Shown piece after piece: positions 26,283 through 36,476 of a stretch of DNA of 64,000 nucleotides. This DNA is from Candidatus Nitrotoga sp. HW29 (lineage in GTDB: Bacteria; Pseudomonadota; Gammaproteobacteria; Burkholderiales; Gallionellaceae), in NCBI RefSeq assembly GCF_924101635.2, contig NZ_CAKMAA020000013.1, forward strand, positions 36,411 to 100,410, given 5' to 3'. Position numbers and translations under genes: made by a program. Every line of letters starts with the position of its first letter. Position 1 is the stretch's first letter. The notes beneath the pieces are model-generated. The model saw nothing but the letters and a program-made list of their open reading frames with translations. It did not search any database and was not told where the DNA came from.

Positions 26283-27509
26283 TCATTGCCCGGTACGTCC
26301 GGTCAAAATTCTGCGTCGCTGAACTGCGACAGCCACGATCAGTGCCAGCGCGAGCAAGATGAAGCCCATCGGCGACAGTGTCGGGATAGCAACGACGGCG
26401 GGTGCAGGCGCAGGAACAAGATCGGGGGTGAAGGCGATGGAGGCAGGACTTGGCTCGACGAAGGGAGAGCCAGCTATTGGCGTCAAAAACCCAGTGCCGG
26501 CGGCGATGGAGTAGATTGAGACGGAGCTACTGTATAGGTTCGTCACATAGACGAATGCGCCGTTCGGGCTGACGGTGACGGAGTTAGGGAGTGTCCCGGC
26601 AGTGAAGGGAGAGCCTGTCACCGGCGTCAGTGCGCCAGTGCTGGCATTGATAGCGTGGGCTGAGACGCCATTATTATTCGCCACAAAGGCGAATGCGCCG
26701 TTCGGGCTGATGGTGACGGAGTTAGAGTTTGATCCGATGGAGAAGGGAGAGCCTGCCACCTGCGTCAGAGCCCCGGTGCTGGCATTGATAGTGTAGACCG
26801 AGACGCCACCACCACCATTCGCCACATAGGCGAATGCGCCGCTCGGGCTGACTGTGACGGAGCGAGGACCTGACCCGGCGGTGAAGGGAGAACCTGTCAC
26901 CGGCGTCAGTGCGCCAGTGCTGGCATTGATGGTGTAGGCCGAGACGCTACCAATACCACTACTATTCGCCACATAGGCGAATGCGCCGTTCGGGCTGACT
27001 GTGACGGAACGAGGATTCACTCCGGTGGTGAAGGGAGAGCCTGCCACTGGCGTCAGTGCGCCAGTACCGGCGGCGATGGTGAAGGCAGAGACGCCACCAC
27101 CGTTGTTTGCCACATAGGCGAATGCGCCATTCGGACTGACGGTGACGGAGATAGGCACTGGCCCACCGGTGGTGAAGGGAGAGCCTGTCACCTCTGTCAG
27201 AGCGCCAGTACTGGCATTGATGGTGTAGGCCGAGACGCTACCAATACCACTAGCATTCGCCACATAGGCGAATGCGCCGTTCGGGCTGACGGTGACGGAA
27301 GAAGACGTTATCCCGGCGGTGAAGGGAGAGCCTGCTACCTGCGTCAGTGCACCAGTGCCGGCGGCGATGGAGTAGGCCGAGACGGTGCCATTTGCGTTCG
27401 CCACATAGACAAAAGACAGCGCCCAAGTCTGACCAACGATTCCAAACAGGCCGATGAGTGCAAACAGAAATGCTTGGGTGTAGTGCTTACGACGATTCTG
27501 TTGGAACAT
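26283..27509 (-). CDS. Secreted seven-bladed beta-propeller protein with IPTL-CTERM tail (copy 4)
   Basis: A 408-residue paralogue and the most upstream of the array. Signal peptide FLFALIGLFGIVGQTWA, seven blades (loops NANG, NASGIGS, NNGGG, NSSGIGS, NGGGG, NNNG, NLYSSS) and the tail IPTLSPMGFILLALALIV followed by QRRRILTGRTGQ, longer than in the other copies. GGGAGG lies before the ATG and the promoter 27666-27693 upstream. Blades two and four share the same SGIGS loop, a sign of blade duplication. The probable role is a surface or matrix protein anchored after sorting; the ligand is unknown. Confidence 0.88.
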   Translation of the reverse strand: MFQQNRRKHYTQAFLFALIGLFGIVGQTWALSFVYVANANGTVSAYSIAAGTGALTQVAGSPFTAGITSSSVTVSPNGAFAYVANASGIGSVSAYTINASTGALTEVTGSPFTTGGPVPISVTVSPNGAFAYVANNGGGVSAFTIAAGTGALTPVAGSPFTTGVNPRSVTVSPNGAFAYVANSSGIGSVSAYTINASTGALTPVTGSPFTAGSGPRSVTVSPSGAFAYVANGGGGVSVYTINASTGALTQVAGSPFSIGSNSNSVTISPNGAFAFVANNNGVSAHAINASTGALTPVTGSPFTAGTLPNSVTVSPNGAFVYVTNLYSSSVSIYSIAAGTGFLTPIAGSPFVEPSPASIAFTPDLVPAPAPAVVAIPTLSPMGFILLALALIVAVAVQRRRILTGRTGQ

Positions 27510-27777
27510 GGTGTTTCCTCCCTTTTTTATTGTTAACTACGATTAATTTGCTTCTGTTACATGCGTTTTGTTATGCGGCGGATGCACACTAGTAGTATTC
27601 ACTGAAAAAATCAGGCAAGACAAGTATGTGCTTATGAGTCAAGCATTTAACCTAATATTGCCGAGAATATAATGACATAGCTGTGCAAGTCAAATTTATC
27701 TTATCCTTTTCAAGCGCGTTCTTGATATCATCGAAAACGACAAAATTACCAACCGCGGGCATGGTCGATTGGCCATC
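27510..27777. repeat. Duplicated upstream region of propeller gene copy 4
   Basis: The second copy of the 270-base leader-promoter block described at 24497-24766. The remaining bases up to mutS (27778-27914) show no gene or clear signal. Together 27510-27914 is a 405-base gene-free stretch that must also contain the mutS promoter on the plus strand. Confidence 0.85.
27666..27693 (-). promoter_or_regulatory. Predicted sigma70 promoter of propeller gene copy 4
   Basis: Minus-strand -35 TTGACT (27688-27693) and -10 TATATT (27666-27671) with a 16-base spacer, the same as before copy 2. The leader to the ATG at 27509 is about 150 bases. Confidence 0.6.
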
Positions 27778-27914
27778 GATTTTTCGATGGATGATATAAA
27801 TGTTTGCACCCAACTTTTTCCTCGAAGCCTAGCCGAGAGTGACTGCTGTCTTAATAATCCTTGCAAGAATGGTCTTTGCTAAAACGTGAACTGCAAGAAG
27901 TCGATCATAATTGA

Positions 27915-30551
27915 ATGAACATAGAACGAGACCAAGTTGATAAATCGCTGCCGGGCAGCGTAGAGGGTTCGAAGCATACGCCCATGATGCAGCAATATCT
28001 GCGCATCAAGGCAGCGTATCCCGACATGCTGCTTTTCTACCGCATGGGCGATTTTTACGAGCTGTTCCATGAGGATGCCGTTCGCGCGGCCAAATTGCTC
28101 GACATTACGCTCACTCAGCGCGGCGCATCCAATGGCCAGCCGATCAAAATGGCGGGCGTGCCATACCATGCCGCCGAACAATATTTGGCGCGGCTGGTAA
28201 AGCTGGGCGAGTCGATTGCCATTTGCGAACAGGTCGGTGATCCCGCCACCAGCAAGGGGCCGGTGGCGCGCAAGGTGATGCGTATTGTTACGCCCGGCAC
28301 GCTTACCGATTCTGCCTTGTTGGATGAAAAGAAAGATAGCTTGTTGCTGGCATTGCATGAACGCGCCGGCAAGGTGGGGCTGGCCTGGATGAATCTGGCT
28401 TCCGGCAAATTTTTCGTCAGCGAAACCGATGCGCACAATTTGCCAGCCGAGCTGGAACGTTTGCAGATTTCAGAAATTTTGCTGGCCGAAAATGCCATTC
28501 AGCCGACACTCTGCAAAGCGGCCATCAAGACGCTGCCGGTTTGGAATTTTGATCTGGAAACCGCACGACGCACGCTGTGCCAGCAGTTTGCCACGCGCGA
28601 CTTGAGTGGTTTTGGCTGTGACGATTTTACGCTTGGCTTGGAAGCGGCGGGCGCGCTGCTCGGCTATGCCAAACTGACACAGGGGCAAGGTATCAGCCAT
28701 GTGCACGCCATTCAGGTTTATGCCGCCGAGGATTTCGTGCGTATGGATGCCGCCACGCGGCGCAATCTGGAAATCACCCAAACCTTGCGTGGCGAACCTG
28801 CTCCCACCGTGCTTTCGTTGCTGGATACCTGCGCCAGTAATATGGGCAGCCGTTTGCTTCACCACTGGCTTCATCATCCGTTACGCGAGCGCATCACTTT
28901 ACGTGCACGGCTGGATGCAGTAGATAAATTGCAGGCATCTGCTTTTCCGCAAGCGGGAGAGAGGGAGCGGCGCTTCGGCAGCAGGCAGGCGTTTTATCAA
29001 ATTGTTCATGAACAGCTCAAACCCTGTGTAGACGTAGAACGCATCACTGCGCGCATCGCGCTGCGCAGCGCACGCCCGCGCGACTTATCCGGCTTGCGTG
29101 ACACGCTCACGCAACTGCCGCAATTGCATGCCGTATTAACAAGCGCTAACGCTTCGAAGCTGACAGACGATCTGGCCGCTGCCTTGCAGCCGGATGCCGA
29201 GCTAATCGCGCTGTTGCAACGTACGCTGCGCGCGGAGCCATCGAGCATGCTGCGTGAAGGCGGCGTTATCGCTGATGGCTATGATGCGGATCTGGATGAA
29301 TTGCGTGGTATCCAGACCAATTGCGGCGAATTTTTGCTGCAACTGGAAGCACGCGAACGCGCGCGCAGCGGCATTGCCACCCTGAAAGTCGAATATAACC
29401 GCGTGCATGGCTTTTATATTGAGGTGTCACTCGCGCAATCTGTCAAGGTGCCGGACGATTATCGCCGTCGCCAGACTTTGAAAAATGCCGAGCGTTATAT
29501 CACACCGGAGCTTAAAGCGTTCGAGGACAAGGCGTTATCTGCCAATGATCGTGCGCTGGCGCGCGAGAAATTGCTCTATGAACAATTGCTGGATCAGCTC
29601 GCGCCTTACATTTTATTGTTGCAACGCATTGCCGCCGCCATCGCCGAGCTGGATGTGCTTGCTACTTTCGCCGAACGCGCCTCAACATTGAATTTCTGTG
29701 CGCCTACATTCGGCACAGAGTCCGTATTGCACATCCGTGGCGGTCGTCACCCGGTGGTGGAAGCACAGGTGGAGCAATTCATCGCCAACGATACCAATCT
29801 GCACAGCGCGCGCAAAATGCTGCTTATCACCGGCCCCAATATGGGCGGTAAATCCACGTATATGCGCCAAGTCGCGCTGATTACATTGCTCGCGCACTGC
29901 GGCAGTTTTGTTCCGGCCGATGAAGTCGTGCTGGGCGAGATTGACCAGATTTTTACGCGTATTGGTGCTTCGGATGATCTCGCCAGTGGCCGTTCAACCT
30001 TCATGGTAGAGATGACAGAAGCGGCCAATATTCTGCACAACGCGACCGAGAATAGTTTGGTGCTGGTAGATGAAATCGGACGCGGCACGTCCACTTTCGA
30101 TGGCTTGGCGCTGGCCTATGCCATCGCCCGGTATTTGCTCGAAGAGAATCGTAGCCACACGCTATTCGCCACCCATTATTTTGAATTGACCCGGCTTGCC
30201 GATGAATACATTCAGCTTGCCAACGTTCATTTGGCCGCCATTGAACACAAGCACAGCATTGTATTTTTGCACAGCGTGAGCGAAGGCGCGGCGAGCCAGA
30301 GCTATGGGTTACAGGTGGCTGCTTTGGCGGGAGTGCCGAGGAGCGTTATTAAAATCGCGCGAAAGCAATTGCAGACACTGGAACAGAATAGCGCGGCACA
30401 AAATCCGCAGGGTGATTTATTCAGTGCTGTGCCGGACTTGCCCGAATTGCCGGAGCATCCGGTGTTGATTTCGTTGCGCGATATTACGCCCGATGAACTG
30501 AGCCCGAGGGAGGCGCTGGAAAAATTGTATCAGTTGAAAAAATTGGTCTAG
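27915..30551 (+). CDS. mutS: DNA mismatch repair protein MutS
   Basis: MutS recognises mispairs and starts methyl-directed mismatch repair with MutL. It is 878 residues long. The mismatch-reading Phe-x-Glu motif is in [12 protein letters not shown]. The connector, lever and clamp domains follow, then the ATPase with Walker [15 protein letters not shown], Walker [15 protein letters not shown] and the signature FATHYFELT. The C-terminus carries the short dimer/tetramer region ([20 protein letters not shown]). The ATG at 27915 has no strong ribosome-binding site; a start at the later Met-Met before [11 protein letters not shown] is possible but would shorten the domain lead-in. Confidence 0.97.
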   Translation: MNIERDQVDKSLPGSVEGSKHTPMMQQYLRIKAAYPDMLLFYRMGDFYELFHEDAVRAAKLLDITLTQRGASNGQPIKMAGVPYHAAEQYLARLVKLGESIAICEQVGDPATSKGPVARKVMRIVTPGTLTDSALLDEKKDSLLLALHERAGKVGLAWMNLASGKFFVSETDAHNLPAELERLQISEILLAENAIQPTLCKAAIKTLPVWNFDLETARRTLCQQFATRDLSGFGCDDFTLGLEAAGALLGYAKLTQGQGISHVHAIQVYAAEDFVRMDAATRRNLEITQTLRGEPAPTVLSLLDTCASNMGSRLLHHWLHHPLRERITLRARLDAVDKLQASAFPQAGERERRFGSRQAFYQIVHEQLKPCVDVERITARIALRSARPRDLSGLRDTLTQLPQLHAVLTSANASKLTDDLAAALQPDAELIALLQRTLRAEPSSMLREGGVIADGYDADLDELRGIQTNCGEFLLQLEARERARSGIATLKVEYNRVHGFYIEVSLAQSVKVPDDYRRRQTLKNAERYITPELKAFEDKALSANDRALAREKLLYEQLLDQLAPYILLLQRIAAAIAELDVLATFAERASTLNFCAPTFGTESVLHIRGGRHPVVEAQVEQFIANDTNLHSARKMLLITGPNMGGKSTYMRQVALITLLAHCGSFVPADEVVLGEIDQIFTRIGASDDLASGRSTFMVEMTEAANILHNATENSLVLVDEIGRGTSTFDGLALAYAIARYLLEENRSHTLFATHYFELTRLADEYIQLANVHLAAIEHKHSIVFLHSVSEGAASQSYGLQVAALAGVPRSVIKIARKQLQTLEQNSAAQNPQGDLFSAVPDLPELPEHPVLISLRDITPDELSPREALEKLYQLKKLV

Positions 30552-30585
30552 TTTTCGGATGACAGCAACGCAAAGCAGACTTTAT

Positions 30586-30616
30586 GCTGGAAGATTATTT
30601 ACGCTGATCTTCCAGC
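30586..30616. terminator. Hairpin between convergent mutS and suhB
   Basis: GCTGGAAGAT (30586-30595) and ATCTTCCAGC (30607-30616) form a perfect 10-bp stem with an 11-base loop between the converging ends of mutS and suhB. The flanking bases are T-rich on both sides, so it may serve both genes, though no long T run follows. Confidence 0.6.
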
Positions 30617-30699
30617 TTCATCGTACGCTATTACGTTCACGTAAATTTTTGTGGTCGAGTTATTGCGGCTAGCACCAGAATCATTTTATGAGAGCTATT

Positions 30700-31506
30700 T
30701 TACGAGTGACCGGATTTCAGTCCCTCCGTCAGATGCGGGGCAATGACTTGCAGCATCTGCGCGAATACCTTGGAGTTACCTGCACAAAGATTGCCGCTCT
30801 TGAGGAAGGAGTTGTTACCTTGCAGGTCACCCACCAAACCGCCCGCTTCTGTAATCAGCAAACATCCCGCAGCGATATCCCAGGGTTTAAGGCCAATTTC
30901 AAAGAAACCGTCATAGCGTCCCGCTGCCGTATAAGCGAGGTCAAGCGCGGCAGAGCCGGGCCGGCGGAGGCCGGAGGTCTTTTGCATCATGTCGCGCAAG
31001 ATATTCATATACGCATCCAAGTGTTCAAATCGGGTGTAAGGAAATCCGGTGCCGATCAGGCAATCGGCCAGTTCGATGCGTTTGCTTACACGCAGACGGC
31101 GGTCATTGATATAAGCGCCGCTGCCGCGCGTGGCGGTGAACAGATCATTTTTGGTGGGATCATAGATGACTGCCTGGGTTAATACGCCATTGTGCTGCAA
31201 TGCAATGGATACGGCGTATTGCTGAAAACCGTGCAAGAAATTTGTGGTGCCATCGAGGGGGTCAATGATCCAAACATATTCCGAGTCGCCTCGGGAACCA
31301 CTCTCTTCTGCTAGAATTGCGTGATTTGGGTAGGCATCCAGCAAGGTGTTGATGATGGCTTGCTCGGCGGCGCGATCCACTTCACTCACATAATCGGAGT
31401 GAGATTTTTTGGTGACCGTTAAGTGGTCAAGATTATCGGCAGCACGGTGGATTAAATTACCGGCGCGACGAGCGGCTTTCACCGCGATGGTGAGCATGGG
31501 ATGCAT
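30700..31506 (-). CDS. suhB: Inositol-1-monophosphatase / SuhB family
   Basis: A 268-residue Mg2+-dependent sugar phosphatase. Metal-binding motifs are AEESG (about 66-70), [15 protein letters not shown] (about 79-93) and the C-terminal [15 protein letters not shown]. SuhB proteins hydrolyse inositol phosphates and in proteobacteria also act with NusB in rRNA antitermination complexes. It starts 14 bases from the annotated start of trmJ on the opposite strand, a common betaproteobacterial pairing, so the two share a very compact promoter region. Confidence 0.95.
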   Translation of the reverse strand: MHPMLTIAVKAARRAGNLIHRAADNLDHLTVTKKSHSDYVSEVDRAAEQAIINTLLDAYPNHAILAEESGSRGDSEYVWIIDPLDGTTNFLHGFQQYAVSIALQHNGVLTQAVIYDPTKNDLFTATRGSGAYINDRRLRVSKRIELADCLIGTGFPYTRFEHLDAYMNILRDMMQKTSGLRRPGSAALDLAYTAAGRYDGFFEIGLKPWDIAAGCLLITEAGGLVGDLQGNNSFLKSGNLCAGNSKVFAQMLQVIAPHLTEGLKSGHS

Positions 31507-31520
31507 AACGAACCTTTTTA

Positions 31521-32321
31521 ATGAGCAGTCGGATTGTTTCGGGGGCGTATTTTAGTGTGAATTGCACTTTGGATAAACCAGAGATTTTAAATAATGTACG
31601 TGTGATACTGAGTCATACCACTCACCCTGGCAATATTGGCGCGGCTGCACGCGCAATGAAGACCATGGGTCTGCAGAGTCTGTATTTGATCAATCCACAA
31701 CGTTTTCCGGATCAACAAGCGGATGCGATGGCTGCCAGCGCGGCAGATGTACTGCAAAACGCAGTTGTGTGCGGTTCGCTGGATGAGGCGTTGCAAGGCG
31801 CGGTTTTGGTGGCGGGAATGTCGGCGCGTGCACGCTACATTTCGCAAGAAGTGCTCACCCCACGTGCTGCGATGCCATTAATGGTGCAGCAGGCAACGCG
31901 GCAGCCTGTGGCGCTTCTGTTTGGTACCGAGATGTCCGGTTTGACCAATAATGAGTTGGCGCGCTGTCATTTTATGGTACGGATTCCCGCCAATCCGTCT
32001 TATACGTCGCTCAACCTGGCTGCTGCGGTGCAGCTGATAGCCTATGAATTGCGCCTGGCGGCAGGGCTGGAAGAGTATGCCCTGCCCGAATTGAATCCGG
32101 CCTCGGCGGAGCAGGTGGAAAGATTTTTCCGGCACTTGGAAGATACGCTTACCGAAATTGGTTTTTTGCGGGATAAGCAATCGATCAAGCTAATGCAAAA
32201 ATTACGCCGTTTGTATGCACGTGCACGGTTGGAACCCGAGGAAGTGAATATTCTACGTGGTATTTTGACCGTCACGACTGAGTACAATGCGCAACAAAAA
32301 CTCGACGATCAAAAAAATTGA
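31521..32321 (+). CDS. trmJ: tRNA (cytidine/uridine-2'-O-)-methyltransferase TrmJ
   Basis: TrmJ methylates the ribose at position 32 of certain tRNAs using SAM. The SPOUT fold with its knot is marked by [30 protein letters not shown] and [17 protein letters not shown]. The product is 266 residues with the first ATG. The true start may be slightly downstream (for example TTG 31569, giving [14 protein letters not shown]), because the first ATG sits only 14 bases from the divergent suhB start and the first 16 residues are not family-like. cysE follows 22 bases after the stop, an order often seen with iscR. Confidence 0.93.
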   Translation: MSSRIVSGAYFSVNCTLDKPEILNNVRVILSHTTHPGNIGAAARAMKTMGLQSLYLINPQRFPDQQADAMAASAADVLQNAVVCGSLDEALQGAVLVAGMSARARYISQEVLTPRAAMPLMVQQATRQPVALLFGTEMSGLTNNELARCHFMVRIPANPSYTSLNLAAAVQLIAYELRLAAGLEEYALPELNPASAEQVERFFRHLEDTLTEIGFLRDKQSIKLMQKLRRLYARARLEPEEVNILRGILTVTTEYNAQQKLDDQKN

Positions 32322-32343
32322 GTGAGTAAATTTAGGTGCCTTG

Positions 32344-33072
32344 ATGTTTCGATCAATTAAAGAAGATATAGACAGCGTATTTGCGCGCGATCCGGCAGCG
32401 CGCAGTGTGTTTGAAGTGATAACCTGCTACCCGGGATTTCATGCGCGCCTGGTGCATCGTATGGCACATTGGCTATGGCATGCAAAGCTGAAATGGCTGG
32501 CGCGTTTTTTGTCTCACTTGGGCCGTTTTTTGACCGGTATTGAAATTCATCCTGGGGCAACGATTGGACGGCGGTTTTTCATTGATCACGGCATGGGTGT
32601 GGTGATTGGTGAAACCGCCGAGATCGGCGATGATTGTACTTTGTATCACGGCGTAACGCTGGGCGGAACTTCATGGAAAGAGGGTAAACGTCATCCCACG
32701 CTGGGTAATGGGGTGGTGGTTGGAGCCGGCGCTAAAATCTTGGGCCCTATTACCATTGGTGATGGCGCCAAGATAGGCTCCAATGCCGTTGTGGTGAAAA
32801 ATGTACCGGCAGGGGCGACGGCTGCCGGAATACCGGCGCGCATCCTTGATGAGGCTTCAAAGAGACCGGGTTTCAATGCTTATGGCATCAGTAATGACCA
32901 GAATGATCCGCTGGCTCAAGCGATCCACGGTTTATTAGGACACGGCATGGTGGTAGATAAACGTATTAATCTTATCCTGGAACAACTGGAAAAAATGGGG
33001 GTGAACATCGAAGAGGAACGTGCTACCGCCGACAAGTTTGATCCCAATTACCTGAATAAAATTGTTGACTAA
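32344..33072 (+). CDS. cysE: Serine O-acetyltransferase
   Basis: CysE makes O-acetylserine, the direct precursor of cysteine. ATG 32344 gives 242 residues; a TTG one codon earlier is also in frame. The helical N-terminal part ([20 protein letters not shown]) is followed by a left-handed beta-helix of hexapeptide repeats with the active-site region [18 protein letters not shown] and [12 protein letters not shown]. It is a short, NifP/EpsC-like SAT rather than the long E. coli form. It lies upstream of the iron-sulfur locus and can supply the cysteine that the two desulfurases consume. Confidence 0.95.
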   Translation: MFRSIKEDIDSVFARDPAARSVFEVITCYPGFHARLVHRMAHWLWHAKLKWLARFLSHLGRFLTGIEIHPGATIGRRFFIDHGMGVVIGETAEIGDDCTLYHGVTLGGTSWKEGKRHPTLGNGVVVGAGAKILGPITIGDGAKIGSNAVVVKNVPAGATAAGIPARILDEASKRPGFNAYGISNDQNDPLAQAIHGLLGHGMVVDKRINLILEQLEKMGVNIEEERATADKFDPNYLNKIVD

Positions 33073-33241
33073 AGTTATTAGTTGACTAAATTGGTTGGGT
33101 ATTTTATCATTCTGTCAGAAACTTTCATAAATTTCGCGTGATGATCATGCGACTATTTATAAAGCATAATAGCTGGTTCACGTTGGCATGAATAGCAGGT
33201 AAACATGCTGATCTGGCGCGGTGTAAACTCAGGGAGAAATC

Positions 33242-33715
33242 ATGCGGCTTACCACTAAAGGGCGTTTTGCCGTGATGGCAATGGCTGATTTGGCGTTGTA
33301 TGGCGGATGCGGTCCGGTGACACTGTCCAGCATTAGTGAGCGCCAAAAAATTTCACAGTCTTACCTCGAGCAGCTGTTCGGTAAGTTGCGTAAGCGCAAT
33401 ATTGTAGTGGCAGTACGAGGCCCGGGGGGTGGGTACTATCTGGCACGGCCAAGCGCACAAATTTCGGTCGCCGACATCGTCGTGGCGGTGGATGAATCGG
33501 TGGATGCTACCCGGTGTGGTGGAAAGGCTAATTGCCATGGCGAGAAACAATGTATTACCCATGATTTATGGATGGGGCTTAACGAAGCTTTATATGGCTA
33601 TATGGCCGGGGTAAGTTTGCAGAACTTGGTCGACGGTGCAACCAAGCTTCAGTCAGAAGTTAAGACGGTTAGTATTGGCAAAGGTTTGGCTAAGCCAGCG
33701 CTTGTTCCGATTTGA
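33242..33715 (+). CDS. iscR: Rrf2-family iron-sulfur regulator IscR
   Basis: A 157-residue transcription factor with a winged helix-turn-helix (MRLTTKGRFAVMAMADLAL; recognition region SQSYLEQLFGKLRKRNIV) and the wing VRGPGGGYYLAR. Cluster ligands C92, C98 and C104 with H107 (RCGGKANCHGEKQCITH) match IscR and bind [2Fe-2S]. In E. coli holo-IscR represses the isc operon and apo-IscR activates suf. Here iscR heads a mixed suf/isc locus, so autoregulation of the whole set is likely. GGGAGAAA precedes the ATG. The 169 bases upstream must hold its promoter, but I could not identify a convincing IscR site. Confidence 0.95.
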   Translation: MRLTTKGRFAVMAMADLALYGGCGPVTLSSISERQKISQSYLEQLFGKLRKRNIVVAVRGPGGGYYLARPSAQISVADIVVAVDESVDATRCGGKANCHGEKQCITHDLWMGLNEALYGYMAGVSLQNLVDGATKLQSEVKTVSIGKGLAKPALVPI

Positions 33716-33804
33716 TCCAGATCTAAAATTATAACGGGGATTGGCTTAAAGATTTTTTTGGTCTTTGTCCGATGTTCTATTCGGCTACTATTGGGAGTTA
33801 AATA

Positions 33805-34164
33805 ATGGCGATTACATTAACTGAAAGTGCAGCAAAACAGATTAAAACTCAACTCGCAAAGCGTGGGAAAGGCCTTGCGCTTCGCGTTGGTGTCAAAAAA
33901 GTGGGCTGCTCCGGCTATGCTTACACCTATGACTATGCCGATGAAGTGCTCGCGGGGGATCATACGTTTGAAGCGTATAACGCCAAGGTTGTCTTGAATG
34001 ACAATACCCTGTCCTACATTAATGGCTCGCGTTTGGATTTTGTGACCGAAGGGCTCAAGCAGATGTTTAAATTTGATAATCCCAATGTCGGCAGCATGTG
34101 CGGCTGTGGTGAGAGCTTTAATCTGACCGGTGAAGCGGCGAAATCCATAGTTCAGAATTCATAG
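33805..34164 (+). CDS. A-type iron-sulfur carrier (SufA/IscA)
   Basis: A 119-residue HesB/IscA protein with the three conserved cysteines C35 (GCSGYAY), C99 and C101 (MCGCGESF). A-type carriers hold Fe-S clusters or iron and hand them to target proteins. Its position between iscR and sufB fits SufA, while the neighbouring regulator fits IscA; sequence by eye cannot separate the two. AGGGAGTTAAATA... lies in front of the ATG. It probably begins the suf transcription unit or is joined to iscR (89 bases apart). Confidence 0.93.
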   Translation: MAITLTESAAKQIKTQLAKRGKGLALRVGVKKVGCSGYAYTYDYADEVLAGDHTFEAYNAKVVLNDNTLSYINGSRLDFVTEGLKQMFKFDNPNVGSMCGCGESFNLTGEAAKSIVQNS

Positions 34165-34248
34165 TAGTAAGGTGTGACTGTTTAATTGCCTCATGTAACC
34201 CATGGCAAGATTTTTCTTCGATCCTGATGATTTCTCGGAGGTAACACA

Positions 34249-35685
34249 ATGAGTGCAACGCTGCAAAACCTCGTCAACCAGCCTTATAAACATGGTTTCG
34301 TCACCAGCATCGAATCTGATGTTGCGCCGAAGGGATTGAATGCAGATACCATCCGGATGATTTCGGCCAAGAAAAAAGAACCCGAGTGGCTGCTTGAGTT
34401 CCGGCTCAAATCCTACGAAGCCTGGCTCAAGATGGAAGAGCCAGCGTGGCCCAATGTTCATTATCCGAAGATCGATTTTCAGGCGATCAGCTACTATGCC
34501 GCGCCGAAGCAAAAGCCGAAATTGAAAAGCATGGACGAGGTTGATCCGGAATTATTACGCACGTTCGAGAAGCTTGGCGTGCCGTTGCATGAGCGTATGG
34601 CGCTTGCCGGTGTTGCCGTTGATGTCATTTTTGACAGTGTATCGGTGGCGACGACTTATAAGGATAAGCTTGCCGAGGTCGGTATTATCTTCTGTTCAAT
34701 GTCGGAGGCCGTGCTTGATCATCCCGAGCTGGTTAAGAAATATATTGGTACCGTGATTCCGTCCGGCGATAATTTTTATGCCGCGCTCAACTCGGCGGTA
34801 TTTACCGACGGCTCGTTCTGTTACATTCCCAAGGGCGTTAAATGCCCGATGGATTTATCGACTTATTTCCGCATTAATACTGAAGAGTCAGGTCAGTTTG
34901 AGCGCACGTTGATCGTTGCCGAGGAGGGCGCCTCAGTCTCCTACCTTGAAGGCTGTACCGCGCCTGCGTTTAGCAGTAATCAGCTGCATGCGGCGGTAGT
35001 GGAACTCGTCGCGCTCGATAACGCCGACATCAAATATTCAACAGTGCAAAATTGGTATGCGGGTGATGAAAACGGCGTTGGTGGTATTTATAACTTTGTG
35101 ACCAAGCGCGGCTTGGCCAAAGGTGTTAATTCGCGTATTTCATGGACTCAGGTTGAAACCGGCTCGGCGATTACCTGGAAGTATCCGTCCTGTGTGCTGC
35201 TTGGTGATAATTCGGTCGGTGAATTTTATTCCGTTGCGGTGACCAACCATTATCAGCAAGCCGATACAGGCACCAAGATGATACATATCGGTAAAAATAC
35301 GCGTAGCACCATAGTCAGCAAAGGGATCTCGGCTGGTCATTCCAACAACAGTTACCGCGGATTGGTCAAGATTGCGCCGAGCGCCACGGGTGCACGCAAT
35401 TATTCGCAATGTGATTCGATGTTGGTTGGACAGAATTCCGGTGCCCATACTTTCCCCTATATACAGGTGGCGAATAATAGCTCTCAAATAGAACATGAAG
35501 CATCGACTTCAAAGATCGGTGAGGATCAGTTGTTTTATTTCGCACAACGCGGAATTGACGCGGAAGCTGCGGTGTCCATGATCATCAATGGATTCTGTAA
35601 AGACGTATTTCAGCAATTACCAATGGAGTTTGCGGTTGAAGCAACCGCATTGCTCAGTTTCAAACTAGAAGGGAGTGTCGGATGA
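34249..35685 (+). CDS. sufB: Fe-S cluster assembly scaffold SufB
   Basis: SufB (478 residues) forms the SufBC2D scaffold on which clusters are built. The beta-helix core is recognisable from [30 protein letters not shown], the conserved [22 protein letters not shown], and [20 protein letters not shown] with [16 protein letters not shown] near the end. It starts after TCGGAGG. The stop overlaps the sufC start by 4 bases. Confidence 0.97.
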   Translation: MSATLQNLVNQPYKHGFVTSIESDVAPKGLNADTIRMISAKKKEPEWLLEFRLKSYEAWLKMEEPAWPNVHYPKIDFQAISYYAAPKQKPKLKSMDEVDPELLRTFEKLGVPLHERMALAGVAVDVIFDSVSVATTYKDKLAEVGIIFCSMSEAVLDHPELVKKYIGTVIPSGDNFYAALNSAVFTDGSFCYIPKGVKCPMDLSTYFRINTEESGQFERTLIVAEEGASVSYLEGCTAPAFSSNQLHAAVVELVALDNADIKYSTVQNWYAGDENGVGGIYNFVTKRGLAKGVNSRISWTQVETGSAITWKYPSCVLLGDNSVGEFYSVAVTNHYQQADTGTKMIHIGKNTRSTIVSKGISAGHSNNSYRGLVKIAPSATGARNYSQCDSMLVGQNSGAHTFPYIQVANNSSQIEHEASTSKIGEDQLFYFAQRGIDAEAAVSMIINGFCKDVFQQLPMEFAVEATALLSFKLEGSVG

Positions 35686-36476
35686 TTCACCAAGACAGCA
35701 AGGTTTTGCTCGAAGTACGCGGATTATGCGCAACCGTCAATGGCACCGAAATTTTAAAAGGATTGGATTTGACGGTGAGGAGTGGCGAAATACATGCCAT
35801 TATGGGGCCGAACGGTTCGGGCAAGAGCACGTTCTCCAAGATACTCGCGGGTCATTCGGCTTATGAAGTCACCGGTGGTACGGTGATGTTCCAGGGCCAG
35901 AACTTGCTCGATCTTGCTCCCGAAGAGCGTGCCCGCGCGGGTGTGTTCCTTGCTTTTCAGTACCCGATTGAGATCCCAGGTGTTATTAACAGTCAATTTC
36001 TGCGTCTTACCTACAATACCGTACAGACGCATCGTGGCAAAGAAGAACTCGACCCGCTTGAATTTGATGACTATGTGCGCGAAAAGATGAAATTACTCGA
36101 AATGAGTCCTGATTTTCTTGAACGTAGCGTAAACGAAGGCTTTTCCGGCGGTGAAAAAAAGCGCAACGAAATCTTGCAAATGGCGATGTTGGATCCACGG
36201 CTGGCGATATTGGATGAGACTGATTCCGGCCTCGATATTGACGCACTCAGGATTGTCGCCAACGGCGTCAACCAACTTGCCAACAAAGATAATGCGATCG
36301 TGCTGGTGACCCACTATCAGCGTCTGTTGAACTATATCGTACCGGATTTCGTACATGTGATGGAAGCGGGCCGTATCATCAAAACGGGCGGCAAGGAGTT
36401 GGCATTTGAACTCGAAACGCGCGGTTACGACTGGGTCGGGGTGGAGCACAAGGCTGCAACGAGGGCGACGGCATGA
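35682..36476 (+). CDS. sufC: SUF complex ATPase SufC
   Basis: A 264-residue ABC-type ATPase of the SufBCD complex. Walker [10 protein letters not shown] (about 41-49), the SufC-type signature [15 protein letters not shown], Walker [16 protein letters not shown] and the H-loop VTHYQRLL are all intact. ATP binding drives the conformational change that opens the SufB/SufD interface for cluster assembly. It overlaps sufB and sufD by 4 bases at each end, so all three are translationally coupled. Confidence 0.97.
   Translation: MIHQDSKVLLEVRGLCATVNGTEILKGLDLTVRSGEIHAIMGPNGSGKSTFSKILAGHSAYEVTGGTVMFQGQNLLDLAPEERARAGVFLAFQYPIEIPGVINSQFLRLTYNTVQTHRGKEELDPLEFDDYVREKMKLLEMSPDFLERSVNEGFSGGEKKRNEILQMAMLDPRLAILDETDSGLDIDALRIVANGVNQLANKDNAIVLVTHYQRLLNYIVPDFVHVMEAGRIIKTGGKELAFELETRGYDWVGVEHKAATRATA

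Noticed and set aside
21939..27509. Regularly spaced near-identical DNA stretches (CGCCGTTCGGGCTGACGGTG every 130-140 bases) that resemble a repeat array
   Set aside because: They encode the conserved VSPNGAF strand of each propeller blade in an open frame; spacing and length do not fit CRISPR repeats and there are no spacers of uniform size.
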